Part shown: positions 33,690 through 44,920 of the stretch, one piece after another | How the letters are laid out: each line of letters begins with the position of its first letter | Position numbering within the stretch: position 1 is the stretch's first letter | Assembly: GCF_003573695.1 (NCBI RefSeq) | Contig: NC_039358.1 | Coordinates: forward strand, 17,112,637-17,176,636 | DNA: 64,000 nt | Direction of reading: 5' to 3' | Source of the DNA: Papaver somniferum | Taxonomy: Eukaryota; Streptophyta; Magnoliopsida; Ranunculales; Papaveraceae | Made by a program: the position numbers and the translations under genes | Notes under the pieces: generated by a model | Database searches by the model: none | Told to the model about the DNA's origin: nothing | Seen by the model: the letters and a program-made list of their open reading frames with translations, nothing else

Positions 33690-34040
33690 CTCCTATTCCA
33701 TGGTCGAATCCACGACTGGTCCCATGGAATGGCAATAACAATTGCTCCTATTCCATGGTCGAATCCACGACTGGTCCCATGGAATGGCAATAAAAAATTG
33801 TTCTGATTCTATGATCGAATCCACAACTTGATCTCATAGAATAGCAATAACTATATTATCTCATTACTCCGATTTCATGATCGAATCCTCAACTGGTCTC
33901 ATAAATGGTAATAGATAAATCTTAATTACTCTGATTCTATGGTCGAATCTACGATCCCGTGGAATGGTAATGCTCACTTTATTATTCTGAATTCGTAGTC
34001 GAATCCTCAGCTATCCTGTGAATTAATAATAAACATCTTA
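33690..34040 (+). repeat. LTR hairpin repeats (ATTCCATGG..CCATGGAAT)
   Basis: About six to seven units of 50-65 bp, each with TATTCCATGGTCGAATCCAC then GACTGGTCCCATGGAATGG. The outer ATTCCATGG/CCATGGAAT arms are inverted with about 20 bp between them. Later units drift (ATTCTATGATCGAATCCAC.. CTCATAGAAT) but keep the pairing by compensating changes. The matching block in the 3' LTR is at 45380-45790. Confidence 0.8.
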
Positions 34041-34249
34041 TTACTCAGTTTTGTGAATTATTCTCCACTGAATTCCATAATTAGTAATAAATAATCAACA
34101 ACCGGGCGTCTGAGCTACCTCTAAGTAAGCCCCGATTCAAATGATGAAGGTGTATTCAACGACGATACACTAACAGTCATCGCACAAACGAGTATTTCAA
34201 AAATACGACAAAACGATGAACCTATGCAAAATAGAGAAGAAAATAATAA

Positions 34250-35120
34250 ATAATTAAAAATATTGACCAGGGTGCTGGGAGCACGGACACACGACCGACC
34301 AACCGTGTCGTGGTCAATCCCACGCCAATTTTACATTTTTAATGCATTTTTATTATTTTCCATGATTTGATGAAGATTCTCTCATTTTATCAAATCTCCT
34401 TCGTCTCGAGGAAACTCCTCGGTTTCATGGTACTTCCATAAATCCATAAAAAATAATATAAAATTAAGGAAAGGAGTGTGGGGCGTGACCATTGGCCAAC
34501 CGGCCATGCCTTGGTCCCAACCGGTCCCACACCCCACGGTTCCTTATTATTTTATTATTATTATTATTATTTCTCTAATTTCATGAAAAACTCCTTGATT
34601 TCATGGTATTTTTGCATAAATCATCATATAATAATAAATAAAATAAAATTATGAAAAACTTATGGGACCGGGCAACTAGCCGGCCGGCCATGCCCTAGCC
34701 GATCCCACACGTCCTTTGCTTTATTATTTTATTATTATTTATCCTATTTTTCCTTAAATTCATCAAATTCCTTGTTTTTATGGTATTTCTCTCAAATTAG
34801 GAAAAATCCCCTCAAATCATTAAAAATACCTAAAAATATAAAAAAAATTATGAAAACTCGTGGGACCGGTCCATAACCGGCCGGCCATGCCTCCATGGTC
34901 CCATACGCCCATGTTTTTTTTATTTTAATATTTTGCTTCCATGAACTCATGAAAACTCCTTCAATTCATGGAAACTCCCTAAATCCATCAAATTTCTCAA
35001 AATTCATGAATTTTTCATAAAATCATCAAAATATTATAAAATTAAGGAAAAGCCACCACGGGACCTTGGTCACGATCGGCCGACCATGCCTTGACCACGG
35101 AGGTCCCACGCCTCTCATTC
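34250..35120 (+). repeat. Five ~190-215 bp units with GGGACCGG..CCGGCCGGCCATGCC
   Basis: GC-rich blocks (near 34300, 34490, 34670, 34865, 35065) alternate with AT-rich ATTATTTTATTATTA..TTCATGG..CTCC stretches, giving about five diverged tandem units in the U3-like part of the LTR. The same series is at 45990-46820 in the 3' LTR. Confidence 0.75.
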
Positions 35121-36394
35121 CTTATTTTATAATTATTTTTCATCATCTCATGGTGTTTTCCTCAGATTCGTCGAAACCCTAATTTTGGCATATTTTCTCG
35201 AATGGATGCTCAATTGCACGCCAGAAAATATCAAAATTCTCAGGACTGAGACGCGGACGCCTTGGGGACACGAGGACGCTATCTTGACCGACCAAGATTG
35301 TCTCTTTGGCTCACGGAAGCCGGTCCCATTAATTTTCACAGTTTTGACCTAATTTGCACAATTGCTCGTATTAGGTACAAAACTCTTCCAAACACTTTGG
35401 ATTTTCATGAAGTGATCATCAGGCGGTCACGTGACAACCCAGGGCCGGTTTCATGACCCCATGGTCGGTCCCTCCTCGTCATAATTAATTAGGTTTTCTC
35501 ACCTAAGGCTCAGACGAGCATTTTGAATAAATGATTAACCAGCATTTAATCATTCTTCACCAACAAATCGTCAACTCTTCAGGAGTTCTTGTATTTGCTC
35601 ACGTGAGCATATGGACACTACATGGTTGATCCACGGTCCCATGTAGTCGCTCCCTCCTTCGCCATGGTTAAACTTCTGACGAACCATGAATTGATCATCA
35701 ATTGATCAAATTAGGGTTTCTGAATCCAAGGATCATCATTCCAGATTCCAACCTTAATAATTTTACGACGACCTCATGGTCATTAATTTTATTAATTATG
35801 CTCGGTTCAACGACCAGTATTCTAATTAATTTTTTGGTACGCTGCCAATAATCCATCAGATGAGCAACACATGCTCAGACGATCAAATATTCAACAATTC
35901 ATCACATGAGCAACACTTGCTCAGATGATAAATATTTGCTCAAACCAAGGAATATTGGTTCAACAATCAATATTCAACGATCCATCGAATGAGCAATACT
36001 TGCTCACTTCATCGTAAGAACTATACCTCTGTCTCATGACATGTTCAATTCATGAGTTTCAGAACATCATGTTCAACTCAGCAACTACATGGACTCATCG
36101 TCCCATCAAACCACGAAGTCATCAATTGACTAACAACCACGAGACGTCAATCGTGTCACTTGGGGGGATATCACTTAGGGTTTTGGTCTGGGTCTACGGC
36201 ACGTGTGTTCAAACACACGATGGAATGTGAGCAAGTCGTGCAATCAGTTGAAGGAATTCACGAGGTAGTGGGTGGAAAATCGACCAAGTCTCCACACGTT
36301 GAGCAACTGGTTTCAAACACGATCTCCACTTCCCCACTCCTTGATTCCATCAACTGTCACACTTCATGGATCATGGTGTCTAAAATTCCAGCAA

Positions 36395-36402
36395 TATAAA
36401 TA
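36395..36402 (+). promoter_or_regulatory. LTR TATA box
   Basis: TATAAATA, also at 48112-48119 in the 3' LTR. Its distance from the LTR end (about 420 bp) resembles that in the 6438 family (about 390 bp). Confidence 0.55.
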
Positions 36403-36824
36403 AGTCTCTGAATCATGATTGAATCAGCATCAACAGTATCATCAATCTCACGTCTCATCGACAACACGAGATCATCAACTCATCAATTGAGCAACTACTC
36501 TCAATTGAGCAATTTCAATCATTCAGAGCTTATCATATTCAGAATTCACACACCCACAATCTTTGATTACCATTGATTCCACACATTTCCAGCTTCCCTC
36601 CTACAGATCAACCCATCCTCTCTTGTGACCGAATTTACTCTGGAACGGTCATTGTCTTGATTTAGGCCGGAGTACTAGATTGATCTCTCGAATCTAAAGC
36701 ACCCCCTTTGCAGCGGTGCATCTGTGTGAGGTTTAACATTTCGCTCGGTTCGAGGAGTCTCCTCCGTACGGTCGTCTCCTCAATTCCTTAAAAACCAGCA
36801 AATCGTTTTTCCCCATCTACAGAT

Positions 36825-36842
36825 TGGCGACCACAGTGGGAG
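36825..36842 (+). promoter_or_regulatory. Primer binding site
   Basis: TGGCGACCACAGTGGGAG begins three bases after the 5' LTR and is identical to 8953-8970. Confidence 0.72.
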
Positions 36843-36878
36843 ATCATTCTCTCGGTTGCAATCTCACAATTTCACAAG

Positions 36879-38370
36879 ATGGTTGATCTCAGGTCAGGTT
36901 CAGTTACGAATCCTAACACAAACCGTGCTAGCACTAGCAACAACAACAATCAGAATATCCCGGAGACAATTCCGACCTCCAACACTGATGGTGGTGACAT
37001 TACTCCTCCTCACGTCGAAGGTCATCCACTGTCCGGACGACACCCTGAAGAAGTCAGAGGAGATCCACCACCTACCATTGCTGATCTTATCAAAGCGCAG
37101 GAGACTCTTGCAAAGAATCAGACTGACATGGCTGCTACACAGAAGGAGCTGTGTAATTATCTCAAAACTCTTACTGACAAGATGTCAGAGAAACTCAAGA
37201 GAAGGGAAAGGAGAAGGAGAAATCCTCAGACGACGATCCTGAAGTAATTCCAATCCATACAGTAGAAGACGACGAAGTCCACAAAACTGCTGCAGACAAC
37301 TCATCAGCGAAGGGATCATCGAATTTCATCACTCGCGAGGATCTGGAGCACCTTTGGAGAACCGTGGAAAAGACAAAACATCGCATGTCCATCGTCATCA
37401 ACCTCCTTATCCTGCCGCTACGCAGAGGATTCCACTCCCCAAAGGTTACGTTTCTCCAACCTTCACCTTATATGATGGAACTGGCAATGCTCGGGAACAT
37501 GTCTCTCGTTTTCTCGAAGCCCTGGGAGAACATGAACATAATCATGTCGTTCGTCTCAAGGAATTCTCAAAATCTCTGAAAGGCAGAGCATACACCTGGT
37601 ATAACAACATCGCACCAGGGACTATCAACAATTGGGGAGAAATGGTTAACGCATTCTACAGGAAATACTTCTTCGTGTCAGAACAAGTCACCCTCTCCGA
37701 CCTTGGAAGATGTTTCAGAGGGTCAGTGAAAATCCCAATGATTATGTGAAAAGGTTCAGAGTCCAAGCCCTGGATTGTCATGACCCAAACGTCACGGAGC
37801 AACAACTGGTGGACTTGTGCATCAATGGCATGCTCCCGGTCTACAGGGCCTTGCTGGAAACCTTCGATTCCAGACTTTCTCAGAGCTTCACGAAGCTGCG
37901 AAGAGGTCGGCAACCACTGCACCCGCTCTTTTGGAAAGAGCAAAGTCTACAAAGACTGAGGATTCAAAAGACACTCGAGGAAGCAGGCGTTTGATCAACA
38001 AGCAGTACAACCTGCAACCTTCAACAAATGCTGTCGCAGAAGGGAGTAAGCGAAAAGCAGAACCACAGCACAAGCAGACTTCCTCCACCCCTTCAAAGGC
38101 ACACAAGAAGGAGAATTCGAAATCCCTCCTCAGCATACGGAAGATCCAGAAGCACCTGATTTTCCCTGTTCAATGGAAGAAGTTAATGAACTACTCGATG
38201 CCTGGATCCAAGATGGTGCAATCAAATTGCCTTATGTCAAGAAGGAACCAACTGAAGAGCCATGGAAAATCCTCGGTATTGCCGCTTCCATAGATACGTC
38301 AGCCATCCCACAAGTGATTGCAAAATTTTGAAGCGCATATTCAAAGAAAAGGTCGAATCAGGAGAGCTCA
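36879..38370 (+). pseudogene. Gypsy gag (capsid and zinc knuckle), frameshifted
   Basis: The gag starts MVDLRSGSVTNPN at 36879 and runs to about 37195, then shifts frame (KGKEKEKSSDDDPEVIPIHT). It shifts again near 37354, into the retrotransposon gag domain: FTLYDGTGNAREHVSRFLEA, RLKEFSKSLKGRAYTWYNNI, NNWGEMVNAFYRKYF. It continues in a third frame at 37710 (ENPNDYVKRFRVQALDC, LVDLCINGMLPVYR). Basic and Ser-rich sequence follows, and near 38270-38330 YCRFHRYVSHPTSDCKILKR, a C-x3-H-x5-H-x4-C arrangement typical of Tat-lineage Gypsy elements. At least four frameshifts rule out a full product. Confidence 0.88.
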
Positions 38371-38920
38371 ACCTGGGGACTGAGGGAGTACAAAAAACCC
38401 CTCCCAGTCAGAACTTTTACCATCTCTGAACCTCCTGTCAAGGAAGCGGTCCAATCTCTGATCGAACATGTCTGCGAGTTGTTGTATCTTTCGAAAGCTC
38501 AAAGGAAAGACATGTTTGCTGCACTGAACCACATCGTGTCCGGAAAACGTCTGCTGATCCAAGAGACCAACCGAACCTTCAGCCACCGACAAAGAAATGT
38601 ATGACTGGGGACTGCTCACCACAGTGCACATTAAAGGAAATGAGTTCAAGGGCGTTCGTCGATGTTGGTACCGCTGTCAACATCATCCCTTTGAAAACTC
38701 TCAGAGCTGCGGTATTACTCGACAGGAAGCCACCCACGCTCCCATAGCAATCAGGGACCACGAAGGAATCTCCAGAGACGCATACGGCTTCATCACTCTC
38801 AAAGTTACGGAAAGATTGATCTGCACTGAGGCCAAGTTTTTCATAATCCGGGAAGACCCTGGATACGACATGGTCCTTGGAAGAACTTGGATTCATGCGG
38901 AAGGATAACGATGCCTTCAA
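38371..38920 (+). pseudogene. Gypsy protease remnant
   Basis: 38440-38600 encodes a helical segment (KEAVQSLIEHVCELLYLSKA), then HIKGNEFK, then in the next frame AFVDVGTAVNIIPLKTLRAA, the retropepsin-like flap and active-site area (D-x-G-[TS/A]-A is usual; here DVGTA), and finally FFIIREDPGYDMVLGRTWIH, the conserved ILGRxWL-type end. Two frameshifts fall between these pieces. Confidence 0.8.
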
Positions 38921-38999
38921 CACATCCTGTCATCGACAAGGATTCCGAGTCGGAAGACGAAGCAGAGGACGCACCACCGTTTGAGCATCTGGAAGAAGT

Positions 39000-39420
39000 A
39001 AAAACTCTGATGGGACTTACGCAGGAACTTGGAGAAAATCCGCACACCTTTGTCAGAAGGTTTCGAGCTCAGGAAAGTCTTATTCCTCCTCATGCTCCAA
39101 TATTACCAATGTTCAATACGCTACTATGGTCCAGGGACTTCTCCCCATGAACAATTTAGCAGTCATCAAAAGCTACGAGTGGGTAACTTCACCTCAGCAA
39201 TATTACACTCAATGGTTGGGTTCAGAACTTCTTCAAATCGGTCACTCCATCGAGAGGTTTATTGTTGAAGACCTGGCTAAGCATGATCAACACTATGCTG
39301 GATACTCTCTTCCGCGCGAGTGTCCATATGTGCCACAATCGTGGAATTCCGTCAAACAGGGAATTCCGAATCAGCGGAAGATATTCAAGGCACGATCGAC
39401 CAAGCCTAACAAGTTTCATG
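39000..39420 (+). other. Unassigned remnant between protease and integrase tail
   Basis: An open frame at 39126-39533 covers this interval but shows no RT, RNase H or integrase-core motif before about 39430. The deletion that removed those domains probably joins here. Confidence 0.45.
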
Positions 39421-39429
39421 AAGGGACCT

Positions 39430-39590
39430 GGTTCTCAAAGCAGTTCAGCGCGGTCTTCATTCTACAAGGAACTCCAATTGGGAAGGACCATTCATGGTCG
39501 CTAAGTCCGTGGCCGGAGGATACTACAAATTGATCAACACAGATGCAGAACCCTACCAGTAATTCACGAAAATTGGCTCAAGGCGTTTAT
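39430..39590 (+). pseudogene. Integrase C-terminal tail
   Basis: One frame reads EGPFMVAKSVAGGYYKLINT then, after a stop and shift, HENWLKAF. This is the end of Gypsy integrase (GPF..GGYYKL...ENWLKxY). Only this tail of pol remains. Confidence 0.65.
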
Positions 39591-39859
39591 CTGAAATTAT
39601 TGGACATTTAAGGTATTGGGCGTTCGAAGCATTCATGGCGTTTGGATTTAACATTTAGGATTTTCTTTCATTTGTATTTCAATTCCTCCAAAACATTTGC
39701 AATACTTGCAATCAGTATTTGAATTCAGCAATTTATCAAAATTCAGTTCATATTTCGTAAAAGAAAATCTCTATCAAATCTACAAGAAAATCCTTAACCA
39801 TCAGTCAATCCAAAACCATCTAAATATCAAAACCCAAGTATAAACCTCACATCTCTCAG

Positions 39860-42800
39860 AAGTTCAGAAGTTCAAGAGATCAGCAAGAAAAGGCTTTCGC
39901 TCATCAGCATCCTTCAAGATTTGCAAAGCCGCCCTCTCCTTGTTCAACTCCTCGGTCAGCTTGGAAATCTTGTCCTCCTTCTCCTTCACACATCATTGGG
40001 AAAGGGTATGTTCTTCTCACATGAATCCTTGATAACGTTTATTTGCTTACGAAGCCATTTCACGTTGAGGCCAAGTCTTTCTGAATTCTCCAAGTTAAAC
40101 TCCCAATCAAAGAGTATATCTGGAGTCAGTATTCCTGGTCTATGCATATCACTCACGACACGCAAGATAACCTACTTGCATGGTTAAAGCATAAGCACGC
40201 CCAGGTTCCTGTCAACGATCATGTGGCCAAACTTCTTCCATATCGTCTCGTACAAGCGTGCATATCCAATGGGAACGCTGAATCCACCGACCAGTTCATG
40301 ATACGGGAGTGAAGTGTTAAAGGAGGATCGAAAGCAACCCTGCAGTTGGATATTCATACACTATTATACGGTTCTCAGTCACTGGAGCGGCTTCCACACC
40401 AAAGCAACAGTTCCTTCGGTATTCTCCGCTGCTATCTCGGTTTCTTCTATCACTGAGGCAACAACCATCTGGTTTCCATAACATCAGCAGCGACCTTCTC
40501 ATGGCCTCGAAGTGCAGGGATGGTTGTCTCTTCATCAATAACTTCGGAAGGGTTAGAGTTATCATCATTGGCTCCAGTATCCTCAACTTCGGTATTTAGC
40601 ACCTAATACGAAGATTACATGAGGTTAGAGTCACGAAGCCAAAGGAGATTATGAAACACAGTATACCGCAAGGAAATATCAAAGTTCATCATACTACATT
40701 CAAGGCACGAGCAAATAACATGAAAGTCATGAAAACACATTTTACGATGAGTCCGTCTGAAGAAACTGAACTCTGCCCTGTACTAAGAGACGAACTGGGA
40801 GCAATCTACAAGGAATGAGGATGGGTCATATTCATTTCGTATGGATGTCCTCTATGACATGTCAAAATTTCATGACAATCCGATGAACGAGCGAGTAGAT
40901 GTGGCCAAAATATCAAGTGATGCGCAATCTGAAAAAGTTCTGGAAGTCTCCTGGAAGTTTACTATTTCGCCTTTTTCAGGCTCTGAACGTGCTCAAAACT
41001 TAAAAAGCTTCTTGAAAGCTTGGAAATTTTCCGGGCTTGAATTTGCACATGCAGATCATCAAAATCGACTCCGGCGAAGATTTACAGTGTTTCTACTAAA
41101 AGCTGGGTTCTGAATTTTCTGACGACGAAATTCGACTAAGTTTTCATATATTCACATGGGTTCTCATTCATTCGTTCACAGTCAGCACTTTTATACTTCT
41201 ATGAAGAATATACAGGGATATATACTTACTTGAGGAGTCTCCAAAGTGTCCAAGGGGTTGGAATTGTCCACATCAACGACAAGAGGAACATCACTTCCAT
41301 CCGGCTCCGAATCTTGGGAATTACCTCCATTCCCATTCCCAGAGGATGATTGAGTTCCAGAATTCTCCATCTCCATGACGACATCCTCCTGTACACGTCC
41401 TTTACAATCAATATTTTCATCTATGAAGCACCACATTTGAACATGTGAAGAAATACTTACAGTTTCTTCGTCACTCAAATCAGCGATTGCTTGTTCAGTA
41501 GCAGAAAATTGAAGACCTTCAAGACTTGATGGAGTAAAATTCTGCAACAAAATTAACAACATTGGCTTCATGATTCTAATGTTAATAGCAATGAAAGTCA
41601 CGGTGAGAAATATTGGGAACTCACCAAAGAACGAACTGGGGACTTCACGGTATTAGGTAACAACTTATAACTTTTGTTCCTTCCTTCTCCGCCGTGAACA
41701 ACTTCTCCAATATCTGAAAAATCTGCATGGATTCGAGGTCTTACGCTACGACCGTCCTGTAAAGAATTCAATAACATGATCAGAATACAGTTACCATGGT
41801 TTCATAAAAGACATGTGGAGAATCTTACTTGAGAACATCCTGGAGATAATTTTCGTTTATCACCAGAAAGGTACTTCAGTCTTGGTCGACCAGAGATCAT
41901 CTCAGCAGACGGAGGAATCTTCACTGGAGGCTGACTAACTGTCACGAATTCATGCAACCTCTCAAATTGTTGATGCCAGAATTCTATATAACCTGGGGTT
42001 ACATATGCAAATCTATCAGAACCAGGAAACCAGTAACTACTCCCTTCCACGTGAGTGTGATCTAAACGAGACGCAAGCTGATCAACTGATGGTTTCCTTC
42101 TCCGGGTAGTTGGAACACATTGATCCATACCCATTTGTCGAGCCGCCCTATCAATGTTGTATTCTTCTACGGCCCTCTCCATGCATAACGGATAACAAGT
42201 GACCAGGAGTACAGCTCAACATGAAGGATCTCTCACCATCATTCGGGTTAGCACCAGATTTCAGAGTCGTGCTCTCTCCAGTATTGAAAGTCGTTGGTTG
42301 AGAAACATAATCAGGAACCGACACCCACGGACGAAAGTCGAACTCCGATTCTTCATCCAACACATCAATGAGGCGTGCTTTAGACCGAGGCTGCTTTGTA
42401 GACCAACGCATGATTCGGGCATTATCTTTCTCGGCGAAGATGTGACGGGCATCAGTATTTGGTCCTTGCAGGATATTACGTGGGATAGGCGCATAATTCT
42501 TGAAGTGTTCCCACATCAAAGCTTGAAGAAACATCGTGTTAACATAACACTCAATCTTCATGAAGCCATTCGACACGCTGGAATCTAACACCAAGGAGTC
42601 TAAGTTAGAATACAAGGAACCCAGGAATAAGCTACCTATTGGGAGTTTCACCTTGAGCCATCTTAATAGCAAAAGGGATTACGAAAGGCTTCAACAAATG
42701 TCCACTGTCTTCGAATATGTCTCTGGATAACCATAAGCATAAGAAAGCGGCAATAGGTAACATACCGGTGATGGGACTATCAGAAACTTCATCTCTTGGC

Positions 42801-43505
42801 CACCAACGTGTCAACCAATGGGCATAACAACCTTTACTACCAGACGCCTTGTTCACTTCTTCCATCGCAGCTGTCAGAGTGTCAAAACCACTTTTTCCTC
42901 ATCCGAAAGACCTCCAGAGAAATTACCTGTAATCGGGAGATGCATCAAAGCAGCCACATCTTCTAAGGTAACAGTAAATTCTCCCCATCTACATATGAAG
43001 GTGAGTGGGAACACACCAACGAGCCAGCAAAGCCACGATACTTTTCACATCATGATTAATAGACAAGTCTCCAGAAGCTTGAATAGCTCTCGTCACTTGC
43101 GCCTGGTTGAGCATAGCCCTGACATGAGGGAAACCCAACATATGCCTCGCCCATCCAGAATTTTTTCCAAAGGGCGTCGAGAAAGCTTAAACTCTATGGT
43201 CGATGCAAGGAAAAGCCCTCGTTCGAGACAAAGCCGTATTACCATCTTCGGGGTCACCAATTTCTTCTGAGTCACAGTCCTAGGGTTGATCAGAAGACGA
43301 TATACTGGGGATTGAGATATGCTTCAGCTCCTTTTGGATCCTCCTCAAAGAATGCGTCGTCTATATTCGGAATGTTCTTCACGCCAGTGGCATCCTCCTC
43401 TTCTTCACCAATGGAGGTCTCGTCCATGCATGCATCATCCCTGGAGATGTCATCATCAGTATGCGATTCGTCCCTTGAAGTATCGTTGGCTGAGGAATTG
43501 GTCAT
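39860..43505 (-). pseudogene. Antisense plant mobile domain (PMD) gene inside the Gypsy element
   Basis: Read on the minus strand: an acidic start (43505-43290, MTNSSANDTSRDESHTDDD), a frameshifted segment (43275-43093, PLEKILDGRGICWV), EFTVTLEDVAALMHLPITG and NFSGGLSDEEKVV (about 43000-42890), CYAHWLTRWWPRD, PIAAFLCLWLSRDIFE and LLKPFVIPFAIKMA (42865-42640), then after a shift KLPIGSLFLGSLYSNLDSL and CYVNTMFLQALMWEHFKNYA (42672-42400). These are PMD core motifs (TVTLEDV, FLxxWLSRxxF, LYxxL). 42182-41802 continues. 41600-41230 and a coiled-coil piece near 40000-39875 (DKISKLTEELNKERAALQIL) are the likely C-terminal exons. Stops and several frameshifts break it. The three-residue motifs differ from the PMD genes at 1557 and 51497, so it is a separate PMD lineage. 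Confidence 0.8.
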
Positions 43506-44905
43506 TTTGCTAAAACAACTGCAAAGTCCACATTACATTCTACTTCAGTATGCTTCCAGACATGAATCAAGGAAATACGGCAAAAATGGTAACTCTTAAC
43601 TCTTACCTTTTGTACTTCCACTAACAATAGTGATAGTAACGGTAGAGTTAACACCTCAAAATCGTTCGTCTCTTCGAAAACTGCAAAAACGAACGAAACT
43701 TTATTAATTTCGAAACTGATTTTTCATAAAATCACGGACACAATTTTCATAATGTGAACATTCACACAACTGACCTATGAAGTTCATAACAATAAATATT
43801 CATCATAAATATATTGTCTATCTTCGAAGGTTCCTCAAAACCCACGTTTTGATTTTTCGAAAAAACAGCAATTAATGCAACTTGCTACATAAATTCTCAA
43901 GATTTTATCTAATGAAAACAAATTCATGCAAATAAAATACCATCATATTTTGCACAATATATGTCACGGCTGCATATATATAAAAAAAAATATTTTTCCT
44001 TCGTATCGTCGTTATTTGTCTTTAAAACGAAGGTTTATTTCAAAAATATTGTGAAAGCTCACATCTCATACATATGATAAAGTTTTGTATTTACATGAAA
44101 GCTCATAAGCAAAATTTTATCACTGGACACAAGTTCATCATATATTTTCCTTCGGTCGTCGTATTTGTCTTTAAAACGAAGGATTATTCGATTTCATGAA
44201 AATTCACTCTTTTATGATAAACCTTGGTACACATGAAAGCTCATACACTAAGTTTTATCACTGGACCTAGGTTCATATTTAAAAAAAAATCTCTCTAAAT
44301 CAGGGATTATAGTTAGTTTTCAAAACTAACGATCGAACGAACATACGTTTTCAAAAACGAGGGTTTTTTCATAAAACTCACACTAATATACACATGTATA
44401 TAATTCATCTGATCAAGGCATGAACAATTCATGAAGGTCTAGAATCAAAACAAAAAAAAAAAAAACGTACCTGGGAGCGCCGGCCGGAAATTGGCCGACG
44501 GCAACGACGGCGACGGCGGCGCAGGTGGATCGCGGCGGCGGAAACTCCTTCTCCTGCTCGCGAAGATGGAGAGTGATGAAGAGTGGTCGTGAAAAAAAAA
44601 GAGGATTAATCCCTTTTATATCAATTTTATTTCCAAAACCTAATTTTCTAAGGATTTCCTTATTGGGCCCGACCCGCGAATCCTAACCGACCACGGACTC
44701 GTCGTCCAAACCAGCGGTTCAACACCAATTTATGCTCATCAAACGACGCTCCAATCATGACATTGAAGCCTTCATCAAGTCGTGGTTTCTCATGCTCTCT
44801 AAATCCGGTAACGTCTCAACTTACGACTAAGTTCAATTACTGGTATTATTTTATGGCCGGAAAATCACCATTTAATGCTGACTGAGGAACACAGCTTTCC
44901 TCAGT

Positions 44906-44920
44906 AAGCAGGGGACTTAA
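44906..44920 (+). promoter_or_regulatory. Polypurine tract region
   Basis: AAGCAGGGGACTTAA directly precedes the 3' LTR, matching 13055-13069 with one extra G. Confidence 0.65.

Larger units (their letters stand above)
33225..36821 (+). repeat. 5' LTR (3597 bp)
   Basis: Near-identical to 44921-48543. It contains two internal repeat zones (33690-34040, 34250-35120), a TATAAATA promoter motif at 36395-36402 and a tail (TTGATCTCTCGAATC.AAAG) shared with the smaller family members. Confidence 0.92.

Noticed and set aside
36036..36399. 64-79 codon frames in the LTR
   Set aside because: Present in both LTRs without protein-family features; part of the LTR.
37656..38923. Minus-strand open frames over the gag/protease region
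   Set aside because: Shadows of the plus-strand gag and protease remnants, which carry the family motifs.
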